Below, piece by piece: positions 20,182-29,414 of a stretch of DNA of 64,000 bases. A program made the translations under genes and the position numbers. The first letter of the stretch is position 1. Each line of letters begins with the position of its first letter. Location of the stretch: contig JAUXRG010000020.1 in the NCBI GenBank assembly GCA_030681795.1, positions 62,001 to 126,000 of the forward strand, written 5' to 3'. The notes under the pieces were generated by a model, which was not told the DNA's origin, ran no database searches, and was given only the letters and a program-made list of their open reading frames with translations. The DNA is from Rubrivivax sp. (GTDB taxonomy: Bacteria; Pseudomonadota; Gammaproteobacteria; Burkholderiales; Burkholderiaceae_C).

Positions 20182-20591
20182 GGGCATTTCCTCAACGCTG
20201 CGGTGCCGAGCGGAAAGCGCGCACCGAGCTTCTTGTCGTTGCTGAAGTCGACCGTCAGCGTGGGTGTCTTCTTCTTGCGGTCGAGATAGATCATCCAGGG
20301 CGAGTCGCCCATTGCGTCGGTGGACAACATCGTCGGCGGGTCGATGTCGCGCGCGCCGCCGGCGCAGGAGAAACACTGCTCGAGCTTGCGGAACTCGGCA
20401 CGCTGGCCGCCGTTGATGAAGGTGACGGCATTGGCCTCGATCACCAACTTGAGCGGCGATGCGCAGGCTGCCTTGGCAGGCACCCAATCGCCGCGGAACT
20501 TGGCGTCGATGTTGTCGCCCGTCATGGCCTGTGCGGCAGTCCAGGCGAATGCGGACAGAGCCAGTACCGCTCTAGTGATGGCGTTGTTCAT
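20178..20591 (-). CDS. Exported protein of unknown function
   Basis: A 137-residue protein with a signal peptide (AVLALSAFAWTAAQAMTG). The mature segment has a CFSC motif (KLEQCFSCAGGARD) plus Cys near residue 52 and at the C-terminus (RKCP), so disulfides or metal binding outside the cytoplasm are possible. The fold may be a small beta-rich lipocalin-like domain (GDWVPAKAACASPLKLVIEA, then TPTLTVDFSNDKK), but this is only an impression. AGGAGG lies nine bases upstream of the ATG. It is second in the operon, 49 bases after the PAN-domain gene. Confidence 0.65.
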   Translation of the reverse strand: MNNAITRAVLALSAFAWTAAQAMTGDNIDAKFRGDWVPAKAACASPLKLVIEANAVTFINGGQRAEFRKLEQCFSCAGGARDIDPPTMLSTDAMGDSPWMIYLDRKKKTPTLTVDFSNDKKLGARFPLGTAALRKCP

Positions 20592-20640
20592 GACGTGCCT
20601 CCTGTGACGGTGGGTCGGTGCGATTACTGCGCCGCATGCG

Positions 20641-21570
20641 TCACGGCTTGACCCAAGACACGATGTCCGGTTGCTCCGTGTGGCGCGGTCCGATCGCGTG
20701 TCGCAGCACGCAAGTGTTGGCCCAGGGTCGGGGCGCACCGGGGCCGCTGAAGCTCGCGACGCGGCATTTCGAATCCTCATCACAGCGCTGCGCGCACGCC
20801 TGCGGATTGGTTGCATCCGCGATGGTCTGGTAGTGGTTGCCCCAGTAGTTCGCCCGCTCGAAGCGGTAAAGAGCCCCCGGAGCCAGAACGGGCGCGGTCA
20901 CCGCCGCGCCGCCATCGAAAGGTGCCGTCGGCAGCGTCGATGATGGCAACCCAGGCTGGCCTGCATGCGGTTGCGCCTGTGCCAGGGCCTGATCGGCCAG
21001 TACCACCGTGAGCCTGCCGGCCGAGAGGCTGAACAGGCCCGGGCCCTGGCGGTTGTTGGCCTTGCGGATGTTGAAGCCAACAAAGTGCACGCCGGAGGTC
21101 ACCGCCTGCTGGCGCACGATCGCGGTCACATCGATCGGCCGCGAGAACGCGTTCTTGTCGGTGCAGTCGGCGCTGAGCTGCGCAATCCGCGACCCCGCGC
21201 TCGCATCGGAGGCGTCGGACTTGCCGTCTGCGGCGTAGGCATAAACGTCGATGACCACCGGCTCGGCACCGCTGCATTGCGACGGCCGGCCACTGAACTG
21301 GAAAGTCGCCGAACGCACGCGCGCCGGTGCAGCCTCGGGCAGTTGGTATTCGATGGTGGACACGAACACCGAGCCCACCCCGGCCTTGGCCCCGCTGGAG
21401 CGCTGCCAGAAGCCGACGGCCATCGTTCTGTGCGGACTGGCCTTGGCAGCCGGGATCGGGTGGCTCCAGGACATCGCAAGCGTGGGCGGAACGGGGATTG
21501 AGCGATCCGCGGCCCAGCCCGCACCAGTGACCAGGGCCAGCCCCAACGTGAGCATGGTGTTGCGCCGCAT
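20641..21570 (-). CDS. Exported protein with C-terminal PAN/Apple-like domain
   Basis: A 309-residue secreted protein and the first gene of a five-gene operon. It starts with a signal peptide (MLTLGLALVTGAGWAA), continues with a beta-rich region of unknown family (about residues 25-195), a short Pro/Ala linker, then a PAN/Apple-like module of about 55 residues with cysteines in QACAQRCDEDSKCRVASFSG and NTCVLRHAIG. PAN modules bind protein or carbohydrate. AAGGAG lies seven bases before the ATG. A tandem heptamer and -10-like sequence lie 50-84 bases upstream, matching the site before the SARP-type regulator gene, so the operon is probably under that regulator. Confidence 0.75.
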   Translation of the reverse strand: MRRNTMLTLGLALVTGAGWAADRSIPVPPTLAMSWSHPIPAAKASPHRTMAVGFWQRSSGAKAGVGSVFVSTIEYQLPEAAPARVRSATFQFSGRPSQCSGAEPVVIDVYAYAADGKSDASDASAGSRIAQLSADCTDKNAFSRPIDVTAIVRQQAVTSGVHFVGFNIRKANNRQGPGLFSLSAGRLTVVLADQALAQAQPHAGQPGLPSSTLPTAPFDGGAAVTAPVLAPGALYRFERANYWGNHYQTIADATNPQACAQRCDEDSKCRVASFSGPGAPRPWANTCVLRHAIGPRHTEQPDIVSWVKP

Positions 21571-21619
21571 GATCGATCTCCTTGACGCCCCCGAGCGCTT
21601 GTCGCTCCGGTATGGCGCT

Positions 21620-21654
21620 AAGGTAGGCGCGACCCTGTTACCGGCGAGTTACCG
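21620..21654 (-). promoter_or_regulatory. Tandem-heptamer (SARP-like) operator and promoter of the exported-protein operon
   Basis: The plus strand reads GTTACCG (21637-21643), four bases, GTTACCG (21648-21654). On the minus strand, in the direction of the PAN-domain operon, this is CGGTAAC-N4-CGGTAAC, then 11 bases, then a -10-like TACCTT (21620-21625), about 50 bases before the start codon. SARP-type regulators bind direct heptamers with 11-bp periodicity just upstream of -10 in place of a -35. The copy at 25104-25138 shares the heptamers, the spacing and most of the intervening bases. Confidence 0.65.
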
Positions 21655-21662
21655 CCGCGCGG

Positions 21663-24600
21663 CTATCGACTCAGGCGCCGGTCGGCAGCGGCGAGCAAGG
21701 CCCGGTTGGCCGGGTTGCGCGACAGAAAACTGTCGCGAAATTCCTCGGGGACGTTGGGCAGCGCAACGCGGCGCACCCAGTCCGTTCCCTGGGCCAGCGC
21801 CATCAGGGCCTGGGCGCTGTCGCCCGCGGCATCGAAGACTTGCGCGGCCAGCCACCAGGCCTGGCCGCGGTAGAGATCGGCCGGCGGCACGCGCGGCATC
21901 TCGGCCACCAGCTCGCGCATCGCGGCAGCGGCCTCCGCGGTCTGGCCGGCGCGGCTTTGCGCATGGGCCCGCAGCAGGCTGGCCTTCATCGCCACGCCGC
22001 CGAATTCGAGTTGCCGGGCCATGCGCAGCACTTCGTCGCAGTCCCGCATCGCGGCCACCGGATCGTTCTGCTCGGCAAGCTCGAGCATCACGTGCATGCG
22101 CACATGCGGGTCGTTGGCACGGTCGAGGGCTTCGAGCGCGAACTGCAGGCGCTCGGGCGCGGGGTGATCGAGGGCGCGGTCGATGCGCGCCGAGAGGTGC
22201 GCGCGGCGTGCACCCACCGCCTCGACCGGCGGGTCGGCGTAGTCGAGGGCCTGGCGCGCGCGCGCGAACTGGCCGACGTCGATCAGCAGTTGTGCCTTGT
22301 GGTTCGAAGCCGCGCCGAGCAGGGACAACTGGCGATCGCGTGCGAGGCAGTCGATGCCGATGTCCAGATGGTCGAGCGCTTCGCGATAGCGCCCGGCCAT
22401 GCCGCAGTACAGGCCCGCATAGGCGCGGATCACGCCGCCTTCCGGGCCATCGATGTCGCCCAGCTCGGTCTTGAGCGCCAGGGCGCGCTGCGCCAAGACG
22501 AGCGCTTCCTCAACCTGTCCCAGGTTTCCCTTGACGGTGGCGAGGTTCGAGGTCTGCATCGCCAGCTCGGCCAGGTCGCCGAGCGACTGCGCGCAGGCCA
22601 GCGATTGTTCGAGCGCAAAGGCCGTCTCGCGCAGGCGCCGCAGCACGTTGAGCACATAGGCGTAGTCGGCCCAGAAGCCGCCGCGCTGCTCGGTGTTGCC
22701 TTCACGCTCGATCAAGGCGCGGTAGGGCTCGATGATCGCCAGCCCCTCGGTGGCGCGGCCCGATTGCGCCAGGCCCACCGCGTGCAGGCGCGCTGCGGCG
22801 AAGGCCGGCCAGGGCGACTCGAAATGCCGCGCCAGCGTTCCGGCCTCGACCGCGGCGGCAATGCCACGCGCATGGTCGGCCGTCATCAGGGCCGCCTGCG
22901 CGCGGGCGTTCAGCGCCGCCACGCGCTCCTGCGGTGTGTGCGCATCGGCCAGCAGGCGGTCGATCACCGCATGCGCACGCTCGACGCCGCGCACGATGAT
23001 GCAGGCGTGGATGCTGTCGCAGCGCGCTTCGAAGGCGCGCGCCGGCTCGCCGGCCTGGTCGAAGGCCGCAGCGGCCTGGTCCCAGTAGTCGATCTCGTGC
23101 GTGCGCTGCGACGCGCTTTGCGCGCGCCGCGCCGCCGCCGCATAGGCCTGCCCCGCCTGCGCCCAGCGGCCGGCGCCGGCCCAATGCGGCGCCAGCGCGG
23201 CGGGCGCGCCGCCGTGGGCGTGCAGGTGCTCGGCAATGCGTTGGTGCAAGAGCGCCGCGATGGGGGCCGGCACCGAGGCCAGGGTCGCTTCGAAAATCAA
23301 GTCGTGCGCAAAGGCGCCATCGCGGATCACCTGCGCGGTTTCGAGTTCACGCCAAGGCTCGGCAATATCCAGGGGGTGCAGGCCGAGTACGGCCGCCGCC
23401 AGTTCTGCATTGAAATTCGCGCCGGCCAAGGCCGCCACACGCGCCAGCTTGAGCGCCGCACTCGACAACTGCGCCAGGCGCCGCTCGACCAGCGCGGCGA
23501 CGCTGCGCGGCTGCGGCAGTTTGTTGCCGGCCTCGATGGCCGCCACGTCGCCGGACAGCACCAGATCGCGCAGGGTTTCGAGCGCGAACAAGGGGTTGCC
23601 GCCGCTGTGGCGCATCAGAGCCGGCGCCAGGCGCGCGGCATCCAGCTCGGGCAGGCCGAGCGAATCGACCAGTTCGGCGAGTTGCGCCAGATCGAGTGGC
23701 ACCAGCGCGATGACGTCGATGCGCTGGCCTTCTTCGAGTGCCGAGCGCAGTGACGCGGCGCCACGGCCGGCATCGGCCGGCCGTTGCGCCAGGCCCCAGC
23801 GCAGCGCGGCCAAACTGTCGGCCTCGATCAGCGCCTGCAACAGCTCGAGGCTGGCGTCGTCGGCGAAGTGCAGGTCATCGACGATCAGCGCGCGCAGGCC
23901 CAAGGCCATCGCGTCAGTCAGGCTGGCCTCGATCGTGCGCTGCAAGAGCAGGCGCTGCGCCGCGCCCGACCAGGCCACCGGCGTGCCGAGCTCGGGCAGC
24001 AGCAAGGCCAGCTCCTGCGCACGCGTCGGCGCGAGCTCGATCGGATGCCGGTCGAGCACCGCGCGCAGCAGGCGCGCCATCACGGCGCCGGCCACGCCTG
24101 CATCGCCGGGCCGAGCCTTGATCGCGCTGACACCCTCCTGCTCCTGGGCAAACTCGCCAAGCAACCGGCTCTTGCCGATGCCGGCCTCGCCGAGCACGAG
24201 GAAAGTGGCGCATGCGGCCCAGGCCCGCGCGAGGGCGCGCAACTCGCGCTCTCGGCCGATCAGGCGCGGCGGCCGCAGCAGGCTGGCCGGTGCCACGGCA
24301 CGCCGCACCGGCAAGGCAGCTGCGCCGCGTTCGATGGTGCCCAGCAACTCGATGGTTTCGGCCGACGGGCGTGTGCCGAGTTCGTCCTTCAGGGATTGTT
24401 CGAAATGCTCGAAGGCGGCGATGGCCGCCGCCCGATCGCCGCGCAGGTAATGCAGGCGCATCAGGCGGCGCTGCGCATGCTCGGCCAGCGGGTTGGCGTC
24501 GATCAGTCGTTGGGCGTAGACCAGGCCGCGCACGACGGCGCCTTCCTTCTCGCACAAGGATGCCGCCGCGGCCAGTGCCTCCTCGCGATGCTCGCGCCAA

Positions 24601-25031
24601 TGCTGACGCTGGCTGCGAACCCAATCGGCCAGGTCAGGCAGGTCGTCGTAGTCGATGTCGCCGAGCAGGTCAGGCGCGCCTGCGTTCTCGTCGTGCCCGA
24701 TGCGATCGAGTGTGGGCCGCAGGTCGGTGTACACCTCGGGCGTCAGCTTCAGCAGCGCGCCACTGCTCACGAGTGTCATGCCAGTCTCCTGCCGCAAGCG
24801 GTAAATGCGCTGGCGCAGGCTGGTGTCGGCCCGCTTGGCCGCAGCCAGCGGCCACAGCAGGCCGGCAACGCGGTCGGCGCGCAGCGGGCCGGCCAGCGCC
24901 GCCAGCGCGAGAAGCGCGGCGTCTTTGGCGGATAAAGCAATCGAGCGCTCGCCCACGACCAGACAGGGCGCGCCGAGCAGGTGCAATGCACAAGCCGCCG
25001 AGCTTGGGCTTGCGGTGGAAGACGGGGCCAT
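21663..25031 (-). CDS. SARP/BTAD-type regulator with AAA ATPase and TPR regions
   Basis: A 1122-residue LuxR/SARP-like signal-transduction protein. Residues 12-95 resemble the winged-helix DNA-binding domain (LGAPCLVVGERSIALSAKDA, then LRQRIYRLRQETG). Residues about 110-240 are a bacterial transcriptional activation domain (DLADWVRSQRQHWREHREEA, then LAEHAQRRLMRLHYLRGDR). An ATPase domain follows, with Walker A GEAGIGKS (residues 281-288) and Walker B LRALIVDDLHFADDAS. The C-terminal 550 residues are TPR-like helical repeats, probably a sensor scaffold. The ATG at 25031 is chosen; a TTG 14 codons upstream is possible and neither has a strong ribosome-binding site. A SARP-like site upstream suggests autoregulation. 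Unusual outside actinobacteria but known in Burkholderiales. Confidence 0.85.
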   Translation of the reverse strand: MAPSSTASPSSAACALHLLGAPCLVVGERSIALSAKDAALLALAALAGPLRADRVAGLLWPLAAAKRADTSLRQRIYRLRQETGMTLVSSGALLKLTPEVYTDLRPTLDRIGHDENAGAPDLLGDIDYDDLPDLADWVRSQRQHWREHREEALAAAASLCEKEGAVVRGLVYAQRLIDANPLAEHAQRRLMRLHYLRGDRAAAIAAFEHFEQSLKDELGTRPSAETIELLGTIERGAAALPVRRAVAPASLLRPPRLIGRERELRALARAWAACATFLVLGEAGIGKSRLLGEFAQEQEGVSAIKARPGDAGVAGAVMARLLRAVLDRHPIELAPTRAQELALLLPELGTPVAWSGAAQRLLLQRTIEASLTDAMALGLRALIVDDLHFADDASLELLQALIEADSLAALRWGLAQRPADAGRGAASLRSALEEGQRIDVIALVPLDLAQLAELVDSLGLPELDAARLAPALMRHSGGNPLFALETLRDLVLSGDVAAIEAGNKLPQPRSVAALVERRLAQLSSAALKLARVAALAGANFNAELAAAVLGLHPLDIAEPWRELETAQVIRDGAFAHDLIFEATLASVPAPIAALLHQRIAEHLHAHGGAPAALAPHWAGAGRWAQAGQAYAAAARRAQSASQRTHEIDYWDQAAAAFDQAGEPARAFEARCDSIHACIIVRGVERAHAVIDRLLADAHTPQERVAALNARAQAALMTADHARGIAAAVEAGTLARHFESPWPAFAAARLHAVGLAQSGRATEGLAIIEPYRALIEREGNTEQRGGFWADYAYVLNVLRRLRETAFALEQSLACAQSLGDLAELAMQTSNLATVKGNLGQVEEALVLAQRALALKTELGDIDGPEGGVIRAYAGLYCGMAGRYREALDHLDIGIDCLARDRQLSLLGAASNHKAQLLIDVGQFARARQALDYADPPVEAVGARRAHLSARIDRALDHPAPERLQFALEALDRANDPHVRMHVMLELAEQNDPVAAMRDCDEVLRMARQLEFGGVAMKASLLRAHAQSRAGQTAEAAAAMRELVAEMPRVPPADLYRGQAWWLAAQVFDAAGDSAQALMALAQGTDWVRRVALPNVPEEFRDSFLSRNPANRALLAAADRRLSR

Positions 25032-25103
25032 GTTGCGCAGTGTCGTGCCGCCTGCGGTGGCAGGCAACCTCAACCGGGCGCGACCATCGAGCCCGGCCGC
25101 TCA

Positions 25104-25138
25104 GGTATAGGCGCTACCTCGTTACCGCGCGGTTACCG
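25104..25138 (-). promoter_or_regulatory. Tandem-heptamer (SARP-like) operator upstream of the SARP gene
   Basis: GTTACCG (25121-25127), four bases (CGCG), GTTACCG (25132-25138) on the plus strand. On the minus strand, reading toward the regulator gene, two CGGTAAC repeats are followed after 11 bases by a -10-like TATACC (25104-25109). Spacing and flanks match the site at 21620-21654 closely (17 of 20 bases from TAGGCGC to the first heptamer), so autoregulation is likely. Confidence 0.65.
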
Positions 25139-25607
25139 CGGCCGTCATCGGCCGACCCTACAGACCTTGAGCATGCCTCAAAGGCGACACGGATGTACGA
25201 CAGCTCTGGGGCACCGAATCCCACGACTCGTAGTAACGCAATGGGTCGGGATGCGCCTGCCGCAGCTTCAAATTAGGGGGATGGCAGCAGTCGCTCGTCC
25301 CGGCAAGCCGAGTTGCGGTCGATCTCCTTCGACGGTCCCGGCCATCAGCCGACGGTGGTGACGCGCAGCTTCCTGGCAACTCGTCTCTGCGACACTTTGA
25401 ACGGGGGGCAACCACAAACAGAAAACCAGAGCGAGGCGACGGCGTGCGGACGCGGATGTCGATTTGAGCCGCGACCGGGGGCGTTGGTACTGCGAGCCTG
25501 AGCGGCTGCCCGGCCCGTAGTCCGCCGCAAGGTGGCTGGCAATCCCAATCTTGGTGGATGCAAGGCCGCTGTCGCGACTGCAAGATGCGCCGGAGAGGGG
25601 GACAGCG
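25139..25607. other. Spacer between the SARP gene and the patatin-like gene
   Basis: About 470 bases with no credible gene. It should contain the plus-strand promoter of the patatin-like gene. The heptamers at its left edge could serve both directions, but the -10-like spacing fits only the minus direction. A purine-rich Shine-Dalgarno (GAGAGGGGGA) lies just before the patatin ATG. Confidence 0.4.
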
Positions 25608-28600
25608 ATGTTCGACTTCCGAAAGCGAAAGGCAGCGCCACAAGCCGTCGATGTCGAGGCGATGCTGAAGGGCGAGTTTCAGTATCTAGCCGGCCCGCTG
25701 TGGGTCGACGACGCCAGCAGGCCCCTGGGTGAGGTCTTCGCGCGCATCCACGCCCTTCCGACCGAGCAGCGCCCATCAGCGCTGTGCCTGTCGGGAGGCG
25801 GCATCCGCAGCGCGACCTTCAGCCTCGGCGTGCTGCAGTCGCTGGCCCGCAGCGGGCGGCTGACCGGCTTCCACTACCTGTCGACCGTGTCGGGCGGTGG
25901 CTACATCGGCAGTTGGTTGAGCAACTGGCTGCGCGTCGAGAAGTGGAAGTGGGAGAACGTGCGCCGCAAGCTCGCGGACGGCACTGCGCAGCCGCCGCCA
26001 GCAGCGCCAACGTGCGTGCCGCCCCCTGCAGGGCCGACTGAGAGTGCCGAGGCCTCGGCCGCCGAGCCGCGCTCGCAGGATACCGACGCGAGCGCGCACG
26101 ATCCCGTGACGAGGCTGCGGGCCTACAGCAACTTTCTCAGCCCGGTCGTCGGTCTGTCGAGCGACTCGCTCAGCCTGGCCGCGATCTTCCTGCGCAACCT
26201 CCTGCTCAACTGGCTGGTCTGGGTGCCGCTGTTGGCGGCGGCAGTGGCGGCACCGCGCTTCTATCTGGCGCTGTTGTCGTCGCCGCCTGAAAGCCCCCTC
26301 GCGCCGGTCATCGCGCTGACCGCCCTTTCTGCTGCACTCATCGTCGTCGGCATTGCCTACGTTGTTGCTGACCTACCCGGCAAGCGCCCCGACGAGCCCG
26401 ACAAGAGCGCGCCGGATGCCTTTGACGGCGTCAAGAGCTGGTTCGCCTTCGCCTGCTTTGCACCCGTTGCCATGGCCGCGGTGATCTTCAGCGTCGTGGG
26501 CGCATGGGCAGCCTCTTTCCGCGACATCGACTGGCACTGGTTCACGCTGGCAGGCATCGGCGCGCACCTGGCAGGCATCGGCGTCGGGCTGCTCTGGCGC
26601 CAGCGCCGCAAGCTGCCTCTGCGGCAGGGCGGTCGTGACTGGTTCGGGTTCGGGATGGTGCTGGCCAGCGGTGGCGCCGGTGGGCTGCTGCTCTGGTTTG
26701 CGCTGCAGCACACCGGCCTGCCCCCCGACGCGGCCAACGAACGACGGCTGCTCTATGCCGCGGTCGCAGTGCCGGCCATGCTGGGCGCGTTCTGGCTTGC
26801 CATGACGCTCTATGCCGGCTTGGCCGGCCGCGTCACCGACGAAGACGACCGCGAGTGGTGGGCGCGCGCCACCGCATGGTGGCTCTACGGCAGCCTGGTA
26901 TGGGTGTTGGCGTTTGCAGTCGTGATCTACCTGCCGCTGCTGCTGCTGGACAATTTCGCGGCCAGCCTGCCTACGGGTGCGCAGATTGGTGTCGGCGGCG
27001 GCCTGTTGGGGGCGCTGACGAGCGCCATCGGCTACTGGAGCAAAAACGGCGCCGATCTAAAAAGGCGCGCCGACGGGCTGTTGCAGAGGTCTGGCCTGCG
27101 CTTGCTCGACGTGATGGCCCTGCTGGTCTTGCTGGCCGCTGTGGTCGGCCTGAACCTGGGCTGGAGCTCAGCACTCGAGCACTGCCACCGCTGGATGCCG
27201 GTGCTGTGCAAGGCCGACCTGCGCGCCGAGAGCGATTACCTGCGCAGCGAGTCGATGTTGGCAGCGCTGCCGGCAGGCAAACCGGCCGGCGCGGCCGTGG
27301 CGCACGCAGTCGAACCTGCCGCTGCGCCGGTGCGGGGGTACGAATCGCGGGTTTACGAACATGTGCTGCTCAACGCCGACTGGCGTGCGGTGTTGGGTGC
27401 CATCGTCGTGCTTGCGCTGGTCGGCGCCGGCATGTCGCGGCTGATCGGCGCCAACACGTTTTCGCTGCACGGCATGTACGGCAATCGGCTGGTTCGTGCC
27501 TATCTGGGTGCGGCGAGGGCTCGCCGCCACCCGCACTGGTTTACCGGATTCGATCCTGAAGACAACTGCCGGCTCGCCGAGTGTTCGGGCCCCTGGTGCG
27601 GTGACGAGCCGCCACGCCTGTTTCATGTCATTAACATGGCCTTGAACCTCGTGCGGCCCTCGAACCGCCGGCTCGCCTGGCAACAACGCAAGGCGGCTTC
27701 TTTCACTGCGACCCCGCTGCACAGCGGCGCCGCCGGCATCGGCTTCGTGCCCACCGCCGCGTACGCTGGCGCTCAGGGCATGTCGCTGGGCCGCGGGTTG
27801 ACGATCTCCGGTGCCGCAGCCTCGCCCAACATGGGGTACCACAGCTCGCCGCTGGTAACGCTGGTGATGACGCTCTTCAATGTGCGCCTCGGATGGTGGC
27901 TGCCGAATCCCGGCCCCGCGGGTGCCCAGCGCTGGTCCGAAGATGGCCCGCGCACCGGGCTGAGCGCGATGCTCGACGAAGCCTTCGGCCGAACCACCGA
28001 CGACCGCGATTCGGTCTATCTGTCCGACGGCGGCCACTTCGAAAACCTCGGCCTCTACGAGATGGTGCGACGGCGTTGCCACCGCATCGTCGTCGTCGAC
28101 GCCACCTGCGACGGTGAATTCCAGTACAGCGACCTGCTCGACGCCGTGCGCAAGATTCGCATCGACCTCAACATTCCGATCGACCTGCCGCCGCTGCTGC
28201 CCGGCCCTGATCGCCGCACCGCGCATGCGCGGCGCATCGTGGCCCGGATCCGCTACTCGGCGTGCGACGGCAACCCGCCTGAAAGCGACGGTGTGTTGAT
28301 CCTTCTGAAGCCGCGCCTGATGCCCGAGGATCCGCCCGATGTCGCGCAATACGCCGAGTCCAGCAAACGCGCTGGCAGTGCCTTTCCTCACCAGAGCACC
28401 GCCGACCAGTTTTTCGACGAGAGCCAGTTCGAGAGCTATCGCGTGCTCGGGATGGTCACGGCGGAAGCGGCGTTTCCCGGCGCGCCGGAGCAGTGGCCCG
28501 CGGTCGACACGATGTTGCTGCAGCCTCCCGCAGCTGGTCCGGTCAACGGGCAGTCCACTTGCAAGACCCCGGTCGGCGGCGCGGCAGGAGCGGGTGCTGT

Positions 28601-29414
28601 GGGCGGCCTGGGTGGCGTCATCCACAACTTCGGCACCGGCGCCGCACTGGCCACGGCGCTGACCGTCGGCGGAACGCTCGGCGTTGCGGGCACAGTAGCA
28701 CTGGCGCCCGGCGAGGTCTCGTTGTCGGCGACAGACCGCGCGCTGTTGAAGGACGGTCTGTCTATACGGCTCGCGGCGCCCGATCTGCGCCTCGCCGACA
28801 GCGACCGGGCGTTGCTGGCCGGCCTGGGCGGCGGTGTTCCAGCAGGTCCCGACTGGCGCGGACCGGCGTCGGCTCTCGAAAACGCGGCGACCAGGCTGAG
28901 CGAAGTCGCGCGGTCGTTGGCGGGCTCGGGTTCCGGCCCGCGCGGCGGTGCGGGCGGTGCAACCGGTGCAGGTGGTTCAGCCGGCGCGGGTGGGGCCGCT
29001 GGTGCCGCGGGTGCGACTGGTGCCGCTGGTGCCACCGGTGCAAGTGGGGCCGCCGGTGTAGGCGGCGGTGCCGGGCCACGCGGTGAGAGCGGCGGTCCCA
29101 CGGCAGCTGCCGATCAGCGGCTGATGCGGGCAGTCGAAGAGCTGACCACAGCGCTGCGCGATCTGGGTCGCAAGCTGCCGGCGGCTGGAAACCCCCCAGG
29201 TCCCGGACTGGAGCCGGGGCTGAACCGGCTGAACCTGCAGGTCGAATCGCTGGCGCAAGCGCTGGCGGCAGCCCAAACCGACAACCGCGGCAGCAGCGCT
29301 GCCATGAGCGCGATCCTGCGCGAAATCCGCCAGGCTTTGGCCGACCTGAAGGTGGCCGTCGAGACCGCTGGACCGCGTCGCAACGTGCGCGGCCAGGATG
29401 GGGGCTCGCGATGA
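25608..29414 (+). CDS. Large membrane patatin-like phospholipase with collagen-like tail
   Basis: A 1268-residue protein. The patatin catalytic core is split. The oxyanion motif SGGGIRSATFSLGV lies at residues 62-75 and the nucleophile segment STVSGGGYIGSW at 92-103. The catalytic Asp motif YLSDGGHFENLGLYE lies near residue 807. Between them are about ten hydrophobic segments (roughly residues 185-650), so the enzyme is an integral membrane protein. After the core comes a region with GLSI/LAAPD repeats, then a Gly-rich collagen-like tract (GAxGAx triplets, about residues 1110-1165) and a helical, probably coiled-coil C-terminus. Patatin-like enzymes hydrolyse acyl esters of phospholipids. The ATG at 25608 has a purine-rich ribosome-binding site. 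The next gene overlaps it by ATGA. Confidence 0.85.
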   Translation: MFDFRKRKAAPQAVDVEAMLKGEFQYLAGPLWVDDASRPLGEVFARIHALPTEQRPSALCLSGGGIRSATFSLGVLQSLARSGRLTGFHYLSTVSGGGYIGSWLSNWLRVEKWKWENVRRKLADGTAQPPPAAPTCVPPPAGPTESAEASAAEPRSQDTDASAHDPVTRLRAYSNFLSPVVGLSSDSLSLAAIFLRNLLLNWLVWVPLLAAAVAAPRFYLALLSSPPESPLAPVIALTALSAALIVVGIAYVVADLPGKRPDEPDKSAPDAFDGVKSWFAFACFAPVAMAAVIFSVVGAWAASFRDIDWHWFTLAGIGAHLAGIGVGLLWRQRRKLPLRQGGRDWFGFGMVLASGGAGGLLLWFALQHTGLPPDAANERRLLYAAVAVPAMLGAFWLAMTLYAGLAGRVTDEDDREWWARATAWWLYGSLVWVLAFAVVIYLPLLLLDNFAASLPTGAQIGVGGGLLGALTSAIGYWSKNGADLKRRADGLLQRSGLRLLDVMALLVLLAAVVGLNLGWSSALEHCHRWMPVLCKADLRAESDYLRSESMLAALPAGKPAGAAVAHAVEPAAAPVRGYESRVYEHVLLNADWRAVLGAIVVLALVGAGMSRLIGANTFSLHGMYGNRLVRAYLGAARARRHPHWFTGFDPEDNCRLAECSGPWCGDEPPRLFHVINMALNLVRPSNRRLAWQQRKAASFTATPLHSGAAGIGFVPTAAYAGAQGMSLGRGLTISGAAASPNMGYHSSPLVTLVMTLFNVRLGWWLPNPGPAGAQRWSEDGPRTGLSAMLDEAFGRTTDDRDSVYLSDGGHFENLGLYEMVRRRCHRIVVVDATCDGEFQYSDLLDAVRKIRIDLNIPIDLPPLLPGPDRRTAHARRIVARIRYSACDGNPPESDGVLILLKPRLMPEDPPDVAQYAESSKRAGSAFPHQSTADQFFDESQFESYRVLGMVTAEAAFPGAPEQWPAVDTMLLQPPAAGPVNGQSTCKTPVGGAAGAGAVGGLGGVIHNFGTGAALATALTVGGTLGVAGTVALAPGEVSLSATDRALLKDGLSIRLAAPDLRLADSDRALLAGLGGGVPAGPDWRGPASALENAATRLSEVARSLAGSGSGPRGGAGGATGAGGSAGAGGAAGAAGATGAAGATGASGAAGVGGGAGPRGESGGPTAAADQRLMRAVEELTTALRDLGRKLPAAGNPPGPGLEPGLNRLNLQVESLAQALAAAQTDNRGSSAAMSAILREIRQALADLKVAVETAGPRRNVRGQDGGSR

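Noticed and set aside
21840..23753. Long plus-strand frame across the SARP gene
   Set aside because: Arg/Gln-rich composition without motifs, directly antisense to the TPR region of the regulator.
25158..25643. Possible small gene divergent from the patatin gene
   Set aside because: Composition is not coding-like, it overlaps the patatin start and no motif is recognisable.
27168..28625. Long minus-strand frame across the patatin gene
   Set aside because: Antisense shadow of a coding region with clear patatin motifs.
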